From JBBSEZ01 sp038239195 (GTDB taxonomy: Bacteria; Planctomycetota; Planctomycetia; Gemmatales; Gemmataceae), in assembly GCA_038239195.1 (NCBI GenBank), contig JBBSEZ010000019.1, positions 1 to 43,605 of the forward strand: DNA of 43,605 nt, in the 5' to 3' direction. The number at the start of each line of letters is the position of its first letter. Position 1 is the first letter of the stretch. Shown here piece after piece: positions 16,129 through 22,466 of this stretch. The notes under the pieces are model-generated. The model worked only from the letters and a program-made list of their open reading frames with translations, searched no databases and was not told the origin of the DNA. Position numbers and translations under genes: made by a program.

Positions 16129-16967
16129 GCGACGGGCCCCCCGACCGCGACGTCTTCGGCGAGGTGTTCTCCCTCCTCACCGCCGAGAACTTGCTGCACC
16201 ACCCGCGCGCCACCGGCGAGGGCGTCACCGTCGCCGTCATCGACAGTGGGATCGACCGCGCGCTGCTGGAGGAGAAGTTTCGCCGCGCCGGCCACGAGAT
16301 CGAGCGCATCGAGGGCGGGACCTTCCGCGACGACCAGCCCGCCCCGTTGCCGTACCTGGGCCAGCAGAGCAGCCCGCACGGCACGACCGTGGCCGACATC
16401 CTGCTGACGATCGCCCCACGAGCCCGCCTCTTCTCGGCCGACGTGTTCGGCCCGCAGGGCAGCTGCGACGTGCGCGTCATCATCCGCGCGCTGCGCTGGG
16501 CCATCGACACGTGGGGCTGCAAGGTGGTGAACCTGTCGCTGGGCGTGCCGGAGCAGCGGTTGCAGCAGGTGCAGCGCCGTCAGGAGCTATTGCGCACCAT
16601 CGAGGACGCCTATTACCGCGACGTGCTCGTCTTCGCCGCCGCCAGCAACGAGCACCCGCTGTCGCGCAGCTATCCCGCCGCGTTCGCCACGGCGCTGCTG
16701 TCGGTGGACAAGGGCACCTTCAAGGGCCCGCTCGACTTCGCCTACCACCTCTCCGATCAGGTCGAGTTCCAGGCCCACGCGCGCGGCTACCTGGGGCCGT
16801 TCGCGATGGAGCCGGCCACGAGCTGGGCGGCGCCGCACCTGGCGGGGATCGCGGCGCGCATTCTGTCACTGCGCCCGGGGCTGAAGCCGTTCGAGATGAA
16901 GGCGATCCTGTACTGGCTGTTTCAGGCGCGGAACGGCCAAGGACCAACGCCAGCCAGCCCCCCGTAG
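16125..16967 (+). CDS. Intracellular subtilisin-like serine protease
   Basis: 280 residues from a GTG overlapping the regulator's stop codon. The catalytic triad is complete: Asp40 (VAVIDSGID), His85 (SSPHGTTVADIL) and Ser233 (ATSWAAPHLAGI), with oxyanion Asn175 (AAASNEHP). There is no signal peptide and no pro-domain, so it should act in the cytoplasm. Control by the coupled receiver-GAF protein is a reasonable inference. Possible roles are regulated cleavage of a signalling protein or a defence-like proteolytic switch, neither of which the sequence can decide. The stop codon lies inside a 17-bp hairpin. Confidence 0.9.
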   Translation: MSDGPPDRDVFGEVFSLLTAENLLHHPRATGEGVTVAVIDSGIDRALLEEKFRRAGHEIERIEGGTFRDDQPAPLPYLGQQSSPHGTTVADILLTIAPRARLFSADVFGPQGSCDVRVIIRALRWAIDTWGCKVVNLSLGVPEQRLQQVQRRQELLRTIEDAYYRDVLVFAAASNEHPLSRSYPAAFATALLSVDKGTFKGPLDFAYHLSDQVEFQAHARGYLGPFAMEPATSWAAPHLAGIAARILSLRPGLKPFEMKAILYWLFQARNGQGPTPASPP

Positions 16968-16998
16968 CCGCCGAACTTCGCTCGGCGGCTACGGGGGG
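16958..16998. terminator. 17-bp GC-rich hairpin at the end of the subtilisin gene
   Basis: Arms 16958-16974 (CCCCCCGTAGCCGCCGA) and 16982-16998 pair perfectly around a 7-nt loop. The TAG stop of the protease is part of the left arm. No T-run follows, so it may act by stabilising the 3' end, or may be a repeat element used as a terminator. Confidence 0.7.
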
Positions 16999-17012
16999 GC
17001 CGCACCCGCGCG

Positions 17013-17277
17013 TCAATCTTCGCGGGCCGGCTTCTTGTCCTCATACAGCTTCAGCCGCGCCCGCGCCTTCTCGCCCTCTTCCTTGGCGTAATCGGGAAGC
17101 TCCAGGGCCTTCTTCTGCCACTGGACGGCGTCCTCGAGCTCGCCGAGCCCCGCGTGAGCGGCGGCGAGGGTCGCGAGGTGTTCGCCCTCCTTTCACTTCG
17201 ACAGCTCGCACGCGTTCGCGAGGCCGCGGGCGCGGTGCGCGTAGGTGGACTTCGGGCTCAGCCGGATCGCCTGTCGC
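17013..17277 (-). pseudogene. TPR protein remnant with internal stop
   Basis: On the minus strand the frame reads AIRLSPKSTYAHRARG, LANACELSK, stop, KEGEHLATLAAAHAGLGEL, DAVQWQKKALELPDYAKEEG, KARARLKLYEDKKPARED, stop. This is the tail of a TPR protein of the planctomycete kinase type ('YLDTLAAAYAEAGDF..AVEWQKKALE'). A TGA stands where the family usually has a Trp codon (TGG). No start or upstream part is present. It is a decayed fragment. Confidence 0.7.
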
Positions 17278-17284
17278 GGCCGGC

Positions 17285-17509
17285 ATGAGCCTGAACGCCT
17301 GGGCCAAGGCCAAACTGATCGCTGCCGCGAAGGCAGAACTGCCAGGCGACGGCGAGGACTTTGTCGCCGAAGATGCGCCCCCAGCGGCGAAGAAGCGGAG
17401 GAAGCCACTCGCCGAGATCGAGCAGCGCATCGCCTCAGGCGAGCCCAAGGACAGCAGGAAGCGCAACACCAGCCGGCCAAAGCCCAAGCGCCCGGACCAG
17501 CCCACGTGA
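17285..17509 (+). CDS. Possible small lysine-rich ORF (doubtful)
   Basis: 74 codons beginning MSLNAWAKAKLIAAAKAEL. This opening resembles the helix of HicB/CopG-type antitoxins ('MSLNaWa...LL.AA'). The rest is lysine/proline rich (KKRRKPLAEIEQRIASGEPK). There is no ribosome-binding site and it starts beside a pseudogene, so it may itself be the end of a broken antitoxin-like gene. It lies in a region without other coding signal. Confidence 0.3.
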   Translation: MSLNAWAKAKLIAAAKAELPGDGEDFVAEDAPPAAKKRRKPLAEIEQRIASGEPKDSRKRNTSRPKPKRPDQPT

Positions 17510-17653
17510 GCTTGTGCCGTCTACCCCATCCCAGGCCCCGCAACGCACCGGACGCGCCAAGACCACCGAGGAGGAAGGCCCCCTTTCCCATGCCTTGCGT
17601 CAGGGGCCGAGCTGCCGGTCGCTGCCTCTCCACTCCCCAATGCGCGACGCCCA

Positions 17654-18406
17654 TCAAAGCGGCGCTTCGATGGCGCCGCGGCGCTGGAGGAAGCGGGCGA
17701 CCAGCCAGCAGAGCACGGCCCAGGCCAGGCCGGCGGCCCAGCCGGCGAGCACGTCCGTGGGATAGTGGACGCCGAGATAGATCCGGCTGAGGCCGACGAG
17801 GAAGGTCAGGAGCAGCGCAACGCCCAGCAAGTAGACCTTCAGGCGCCGCGGCTGAACGAGGCGGACCAGCAAGGAGCCGAGCGTGAGGTAAACGATGGCG
17901 GACAGCATCGAATGCCCGCTGGGAAAACTGCTCGAGCCGACGTGAGACAGGTGGGGCACGACGGACGGGCGTGGGCGGTCGATGATCCTCTTGAGCAGCG
18001 TGCTGAGCAGGAGCCCGCCGCCGACGGCGAGCAACAGCAGGGCCAGCGCGTGGTGCTTGCGGCAGAGCAGCAGAAAGCCAGCCACGGCCGCGGAGAGAAG
18101 GGAGAGGCAGGCCACCCCGCCAAGGGCGGTGAGGTCTCGGCCCACTTCCGCCAGCCAGGCCGGGCCGAGGGGGGTGCTGGGGCTGTCCGGCTCTCGCAGG
18201 GAGCGGACGATGCGCTCGTCCAGGCGCTGGGTGCCTCCGCCGTTGACGGCGCCGGCGAGTTGAAGAAAGGCGAGAGCGCCAGCCACGACGACCAGGACGG
18301 CCAGCAGGATGGCCAGGTCGATGCCGCCCAGCCAGGAGATCGCCCTGCGCCACAGCGTGAGCATGTACGGGGCCCAGTACGGGGGAAATGGCCGCGACAG
18401 GGCCAT
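17654..18406 (-). CDS. PAP2-family membrane phosphatase
   Basis: 250 residues from ATG 18406; a second ATG lies at 18364 and neither has a strong ribosome-binding site. The three phosphatase motifs are KRIIDRPRP, FPSGHSM and SRIYLGVHYPTDV, with five or six membrane segments (for example AILLAVLVVVAGALAFLQLA). This matches the PAP2/undecaprenyl-pyrophosphate and lipid phosphatase family acting at the outer face of the cytoplasmic membrane. The likely substrate is a lipid phosphate. It is divergent from the riboswitch region at 18.5 kb. Confidence 0.9.
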   Translation of the reverse strand: MALSRPFPPYWAPYMLTLWRRAISWLGGIDLAILLAVLVVVAGALAFLQLAGAVNGGGTQRLDERIVRSLREPDSPSTPLGPAWLAEVGRDLTALGGVACLSLLSAAVAGFLLLCRKHHALALLLLAVGGGLLLSTLLKRIIDRPRPSVVPHLSHVGSSSFPSGHSMLSAIVYLTLGSLLVRLVQPRRLKVYLLGVALLLTFLVGLSRIYLGVHYPTDVLAGWAAGLAWAVLCWLVARFLQRRGAIEAPL

Positions 18407-18462
18407 CGGTGCTTCTGCGCCGCTTGGAAACGCTTTTCCGCTCGATCGAGGCGGCTCGGTCT

Positions 18463-18500
18463 GGTGAGGCAACGCTTGCTTCGTGAGACAACTTACTCGA
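18463..18500. repeat. GGTGAGGCAAC dispersed repeat with a degenerate second unit
   Basis: GGTGAGGCAAC at 18463-18473, followed 12 nt later by the near copy GTGAGACAAC. The same 11-mer occurs at 14122 and 39357. Located upstream of the promoter at 18508. Confidence 0.6.
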
Positions 18501-18507
18501 TTTCGCC

Positions 18508-18536
18508 TTGACAGACCACCTCCACCCCCTAAAGAT
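18508..18536 (+). promoter_or_regulatory. Candidate sigma-70 promoter of the fluoride region
   Basis: TTGACA at 18508-18513 is a perfect -35 box. A 17-nt spacer leads to AAAGAT at 18531-18536 (TAAAGA one base earlier), a weak -10. The candidate fluoride riboswitch begins about 16 nt downstream, the expected position for a leader RNA. Confidence 0.5.
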
Positions 18537-18551
18537 GTTCCGACCGGCGAA

Positions 18552-18622
18552 GGGCGATGGAGATCGCCGGAACCGCCCGTGCTCGTCTGCGCGAACAAGG
18601 AGTTGAGGGCTCCCACAGACGC
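18552..18622 (+). promoter_or_regulatory. Candidate fluoride riboswitch (crcB motif)
   Basis: GGCGATGGAGATCGCC (18553-18568) forms the P1 hairpin with the conserved GATGG, followed by GGAACCGCC, the conserved AACCGC. Downstream GTTGAGGGCTCCCACAGA (18602-18619) aligns with the 3' consensus CTGATGnCTCCTACAGA. CTCC can form the pseudoknot with GGAG of the P1 loop. The P3 stem between the halves is poor, so the RNA may be divergent or decayed. Context supports it: crcB, DUF190 genes and an enolase fragment, all typical fluoride genes, lie downstream, although a broken dynamin-like gene and an IS630 remnant now intervene. Confidence 0.62.
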
Positions 18623-18690
18623 TGCGCATCGGACGTTACTTGCTCGAAGGGACGTTTCCGGCCGGCTCGTTCGGGCTGCGGAGGGGGGAC

Positions 18691-19257
18691 ATGACAGACG
18701 CGTTGGCCGAGCACCTCGCTGCGGTGGCCGACGTCGTCCGACGGTTCGGGCTGGCCTCATTCCGCGCCGCGCTGCAAACCTGCGAAGTGCTGTTCGGCGG
18801 AGGCTCGCCGCTTGACCTGGCGGTCCTCGGACAGTTCAAGTCGGGGAAGTCGTCGCTCCTGAACGCCGTCCTCGGCCAGGCCGTGTTCCCGGTCGGTGTG
18901 CTGCCGGTGACGGCGATCATCACGCGGGCGACGGCGGCGCCGCAGTGGGTGGTGCGGGTGATTTCCCAGTCCGGGGCCATCGTGGAGGTGCCCCCCGATC
19001 GACTTGCCGACTACGTAACCGAAGCCGGGAGCCCCGAGAACCGGCGCCAGGTCGCCGTGGTGGCGGCCGTGCTGAACGAATCGGTCAATGCGGGAGTCAT
19101 CCAGGACGAGTTCCGGCTGGCGGAGCAGCGGGTATGCGGCTCGGCCCGGCCGGTGTTCGAGAAGGTGCTTCTCCCGCACCAAGGCGCGGGGAGGGCGCGA
19201 GTATACTTCACGCGGCCAAGATTGACACGTTTTCAAACGTCTGGAAGTTATGTGTGA
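18691..19257 (+). pseudogene. Dynamin-like GTPase, N-terminal fragment
   Basis: The frame starts at ATG 18691 behind GGAGGGGGG. It has the P-loop LGQFKSGKSSLLNAVLGQ and the switch I region VLPVTAIITRA, followed by VPPDRLADYVTE, as in bacterial dynamin-like proteins. Similarity stops at about 19060 (RRQVAVV), just before the expected DTPG motif. Another 50 codons with normal GC-rich third positions but no recognisable origin follow, and the frame then runs into the IS630 remnant. Without G3, G4 and the stalk it cannot be a working GTPase. It lies directly behind the candidate riboswitch. Confidence 0.75.
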
Positions 19258-19545
19258 TCAGGGAACCCATGTCAGCCTTGTGCTTGGTGGGCAACTCATC
19301 CAGACACTGGGTGATGGCAGTGGTGAACGCCTCGTAGTTGTGGTAGTGGATGGAGCTCAGGCATTCCTTCTTGACGAACTTCCACAGTCGTTCGATCAAG
19401 TTGAGGTTGGGGGAGTACGACGGCAGGTACAGCAACTCGACCCCCAACTGTGCTGCCAAGTCGGTCGCCAGCTCGCACTTCTGGTAGCGTGCGTTGTCCA
19501 GCACCAACGTGATCGGCAAGCCCGTCCCGGCATCGACCACCGCAT
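19208..19545 (-). mobile_element. IS630-family transposase remnant (C-terminal part)
   Basis: Minus-strand frame with LPITLVLDNARYQKCELA (second catalytic Asp) and LYLPSYSPNLNLIERLWKF (catalytic Glu), the hallmark C-terminal half of IS630 DDE transposases, ending in a stop at 19208. The DNA-binding part and the first catalytic Asp are absent, because crcB begins at 19574. No terminal inverted repeats were found. It is a dead fragment separating the riboswitch and dynamin piece from crcB. Confidence 0.88.
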
Positions 19546-19573
19546 GATCGTCAAGTGAACGGAGGGCTGCCAG

Positions 19574-20014
19574 GTGGGAGAGTGGATCGGCCTGCTCGCG
19601 AACTGGGCGTCCTGGCTGCTGACGCATAAAATCGTGCTGCTCTCGCTGGGAGGCGCCGTCGGCACCTGCGCCCGCTACTTCGTGAGCATCTGGATCGGCT
19701 CGCCCCTGTGGGCGCGAGGCTTTCCGATTGCCACGTTTGTCATCAACGTGAGCGGCTCCTTCATCCTGGGCGCTGCTGCCGTCGTCATCCGCGACCGGCT
19801 CTCGCCGGAATACGGCTACTGGTATCTGCTGATTGGCACGGGGTTCTGCGGCGGCTACACGACCTTCTCGACGTTCGAGTACGAGACGTTCCAACTCGTC
19901 AACCTCGGCAGTTGGTTGCTGGCCCTGGCCAACGTCGTCGGCAGCGTCGTTGCCGGCTTCGTGGGCGTGGGCCTGGCCGTCGTGCTGGTCAACGGCGTGT
20001 TCCCGAACCGCTGA
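19574..20014 (+). CDS. crcB: CrcB/FluC fluoride channel
   Basis: 146 residues from GTG 19574, with GGAGGG upstream. Four membrane helices are evident. The family signatures are GGAVGTCARYFVS, FVINVSGSFILGA and GTGFCGGYTTFSTFEYET; the last carries the pore-lining TTFSTF residues. CrcB forms dual-topology dimers that let fluoride leave the cytoplasm. It is followed after 13 nt by a DUF190 gene, a common partner. Its own leader has been lost to the IS630 remnant, so expression may now depend on readthrough or a new promoter. Confidence 0.95.
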   Translation: MGEWIGLLANWASWLLTHKIVLLSLGGAVGTCARYFVSIWIGSPLWARGFPIATFVINVSGSFILGAAAVVIRDRLSPEYGYWYLLIGTGFCGGYTTFSTFEYETFQLVNLGSWLLALANVVGSVVAGFVGVGLAVVLVNGVFPNR

Positions 20015-20027
20015 GGGAGGTGGGCCC

Positions 20028-20378
20028 GTGAAGGTCGAAGTGAGCGCCAAGGTAGTGACCGTGTTCGTCAACAGCACCGACCAGTGGCACGGCAGGCCCC
20101 TGTACTCGGCCATCGTGCAACTGTGCCAGGAGAGGGGCCTCGCCGGGGCCACGGTGAGCCGCTGCGTCGAGGGCTATGGGGCGGGCGGTCAGATCCACAC
20201 GACGCGCCTGTTGGAGCTGAGCCAGAACCTGCCCGTCCGCGTCGAAATCATAGACCTGGCGGAGCGCATCGAGCCTTTCCTGGACGCCCTGGGGGCCATG
20301 ATCGGCGAGGGGCTGGTGACCGTCAGCGACACCCGCGTGCTGAGGTTCCTGCCCGATCCCCGGCCGGCCGGCCGGTGA
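20028..20378 (+). CDS. DUF190 protein, CrcB partner
   Basis: 116 residues from a GTG at 20028 behind GAGGGAGG. Typical DUF190 motifs are TVFVNSTDQWHGRPLYSAIV, GLAGATVSRCVEGYGAGG, IHTTRLLELSQNLPVRVEII and GLVTVSDTRVLRFLP. The fold is PII-like (GlnB-like ferredoxin). DUF190 genes are often next to crcB, so it may bind a regulatory ligand and modulate the channel. The separation of 13 nt from crcB implies one transcript. Confidence 0.92.
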   Translation: MKVEVSAKVVTVFVNSTDQWHGRPLYSAIVQLCQERGLAGATVSRCVEGYGAGGQIHTTRLLELSQNLPVRVEIIDLAERIEPFLDALGAMIGEGLVTVSDTRVLRFLPDPRPAGR

Positions 20379-20430
20379 ACGCCGCTCGGGCCCTCGGAGC
20401 TCTGCCACCTTCGCCCTGGAGGGACCGCGC

Positions 20431-20815
20431 ATGAGGGAAACGGAAGAGTGCCTGTTGCTCCGGGCGTTCATCGGAGAGTCGGACCTCTCGCATCTCGCAA
20501 GGCGTTGCCCTGTACCACGCCATCGTGACCCGAGCCTTGGAACTGGAGCTGGCAGGGGCGATAGTGGTACGCGGCACAGCCGGCTTCGGTGCCAACCGCC
20601 AGATCCACACCACGAAGCTCTTGGAGCTGACCATGAACCTGCCCCTCGTCATCCAGATCGTGGGCTTGCCCGACAAGGTCCAGCGCCTGTTGCCCTTCCT
20701 GGACGAGGCCGTGAGCGAGGGGCGGGTCACCCTCCAGCCCGTGAGGGCGGTGAAGTATCGGCGGGGCTCGGGCGCTGGCCCCTTCAGCGGACCAACAGAC
20801 CGCTTCAGGGCGTGA
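20431..20815 (+). pseudogene. Second DUF190 gene, frameshifted
   Basis: The first 18 codons (MRETEECLLLRAFIGESD) are a correct DUF190 start. The rest (GVALYHAIVTRALEL, GAIVVRGTAGFGANRQIHTT, LPLVIQIVGLPDKVQRLLPF, RVTLQPVRAVKYRRG) continues in the next frame. The shift falls at about 20485-20488, where removing one base would restore the family alignment. So a single extra base splits the gene, either a real mutation or a sequencing error. It is a divergent paralogue of the gene at 20028. Confidence 0.82.
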
Positions 20816-20860
20816 TTCGTGCCCGATGGGGAACGGGCAACAACGAGAGGAAGTCCAACC

Positions 20861-20970
20861 ATGTCACAGATAGCCGAGGTGCGGGCTCAGGAGGTCCGGG
20901 ATTCACGGGGCAACCCGACCGTCGGGTCGAGGTGCTGCTGGCCGGCGTCTTCGTCCTTGCAGTCGCCTGA
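20861..20970 (+). pseudogene. eno: Enolase, N-terminal fragment
   Basis: MSQIAEVRAQEVRDSRGNPT then V is the enolase N-terminus, including the DSRGNPTV signature. The next family residues, VEVLLAG, follow only after a two-base shift, and the frame closes soon after (20970). Nothing of the enolase barrel remains. Enolase is inhibited by fluoride, and a spare eno copy is a known fluoride-riboswitch gene, which fits the crcB-DUF190 context. The fragment marks the lost end of the cluster. Confidence 0.82.
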
Positions 20971-21030
20971 ACCGGCGGTTCGCAGAAGCCTCCCGGTGAA
21001 GATAAAGGCGGGTTTTAGCGTCCGCTCACC

Positions 21031-21711
21031 GTGGGGTTAGAGCGTCGGCTGACGTTGCTGTGGATCGTGGCGTTGCTCCTCGGGAGGGGGGCCCAGATTG
21101 CCCTCAACCAAGTCGCGATCGCGCGCCTTCCCTCTCCCGTGTTGACGGCGATCGAGGAGAAGTTCCCGAACGCCAACCTTTCCAAGGTCAAGACGAAGAA
21201 GGAGGCGGGGGGCACGATTCGCGAAATGACCGTGCGCCAGCGAGGGGAGAGCTTCGAAGTGAGCGTGAGGCCTTACGGCGAGATCGTCAAGGTCGAGCGA
21301 TGGATTGCCGCCGCCAATCTCCCGACCGCGGTTACGACGGCACTCGACAAGGCGTACCCGAAGTCGGTCATCAGGAAGGCAGAAGAAGTCCATCAGGAAG
21401 ACCGGCTGATTGGATACGAGGTCGCCGTCGAGCTACCAAGCGGGCCGGTCGCGGACGTCACCTTCAGCCCGGCGGGAGAAGTCATCCATCGCTCGCCCAC
21501 GCGATCGAAGAGCGGGGTGGGCAGTTTGCTCGGCGCGGTCCGAGAGCCGAGCCTGCCCTGTGACGACAAGCGAGCCACGGGGCGCGGAGCTCGCTCCCCG
21601 GCTCGCCCTGCCTGCTCTATTGGCCCCGCTACTCCGACCTCACGCGACGCAGGCTCGATAAGCCAGAATTTATCATTCGCTAATCCTGATCTTAACTTGC
21701 TGGGAGTATGA
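21031..21711 (+). CDS. PepSY-like secreted protein
   Basis: Frame of 226 codons from GTG 21031, though the start is uncertain and TTG 21055 is another choice. A hydrophobic segment (LTLLWIVALLLGRGAQ) suggests export. Two PepSY-like repeats follow: LPSPVLTAIEEKFPNANLSK...VSVRPYGEIVKVERW and LPTAVTTALDKAYPKSVIRK...VTFSPAGEVIHRS. Such domains occur in periplasmic proteins near two-component systems and metal or envelope stress genes. The last 60 residues look non-native and pass through the AT-rich promoter of the regulator downstream, so the true 3' end may have been lost. Confidence 0.72.
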   Translation: MGLERRLTLLWIVALLLGRGAQIALNQVAIARLPSPVLTAIEEKFPNANLSKVKTKKEAGGTIREMTVRQRGESFEVSVRPYGEIVKVERWIAAANLPTAVTTALDKAYPKSVIRKAEEVHQEDRLIGYEVAVELPSGPVADVTFSPAGEVIHRSPTRSKSGVGSLLGAVREPSLPCDDKRATGRGARSPARPACSIGPATPTSRDAGSISQNLSFANPDLNLLGV

Positions 21712-21712
21712 T
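21661..21712 (+). promoter_or_regulatory. Promoter of the OmpR-type regulator with candidate operator
   Basis: AGCCAGAATTTAT (21661-21673) is repeated exactly at 24053-24065 in front of the efflux genes. TATGAT at 21707-21712 is a good -10 box, with no recognisable -35 at the right distance. A site centred near -52 plus a weak -35 would fit activation by the regulator itself. Confidence 0.55.
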
Positions 21713-21773
21713 TCCACGCATTCAATCGCCCTGTCAGGTGAGGGACCACTCGCCCGCATCAGGGAGGCCGCGC

Positions 21774-22466
21774 GTGTCGTTCCGTATCCTGCTGGTGGAA
21801 GACGACGTCGAGATCGCCGAGTTCGTCGCGCAGGGCTTACGGGAAGAGGGGCTCCTCGTCGAGCAGGCAAGCGATGGGCACTCGGGCGGCCATGCCCTCT
21901 CGACGTCCACCTGGGACCTGATCGTCCTCGACTGGTGGCTGCCGGGCCCAGACGGGCTTGCCCTCCTCCGGCAACTCCGGGAATCGGGCAAGACCACCCC
22001 GGTCCTGTTCCTGACGGCGCGGGACGCCGTGGCCCAGCGCGTCGAGGGCCTGAATGCCGGGGCCGACGACTACCTCTGCAAGCCCTTCGCCTTCGAGGAG
22101 CTACTCGCCCGCGTGCAGGCGCTGCTTCGCCGGCCGCCCGGCCGCGCCGGGACGGCGTGGCGGCATCACGACGTCGTCCTCGACCTTTCGGCCAACCGGG
22201 CTGAACGGGCGGGCAAGCCCCTGGGCTTGACCGCTCGCGAGCAGGCGCTGCTGTTCTTCTTCATGCGGCATCCCGGCGAGGTGCTATCCCGAACCCGCCT
22301 GTACGAGCAGGTGTGGGAGGAACAGTACGACGGCCTCTCGAACACCCTCGAAGTCCACGTCAGCGAACTGCGGAGGAAGCTGGAGGCGCACGGGCCCCGC
22401 CTTGTCCACACGGTCCGAGGGCGTGGCTACGTGCTCGGCGATTCCACACCACCGGAGGCCACGTGA
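21774..22466 (+). CDS. OmpR/PhoB-type response regulator
   Basis: 230 residues from GTG 21774 behind AGGGAGG. The receiver has ILLVEDDVEI, phospho-acceptor Asp53 in VLDWWLPGPDG, FLTARD and YLCKPF. The winged-helix output shows LGLTAREQALLFFFM, TRLYEQVW, VHVSELRRKLE and VRGRGYVLG. Its stop overlaps the start of the sensor kinase by 4 nt (GTGA). It probably controls its own promoter and the RND efflux genes at 24.2-30.9 kb, because a shared 13-nt sequence precedes both. Confidence 0.93.
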   Translation: MSFRILLVEDDVEIAEFVAQGLREEGLLVEQASDGHSGGHALSTSTWDLIVLDWWLPGPDGLALLRQLRESGKTTPVLFLTARDAVAQRVEGLNAGADDYLCKPFAFEELLARVQALLRRPPGRAGTAWRHHDVVLDLSANRAERAGKPLGLTAREQALLFFFMRHPGEVLSRTRLYEQVWEEQYDGLSNTLEVHVSELRRKLEAHGPRLVHTVRGRGYVLGDSTPPEAT

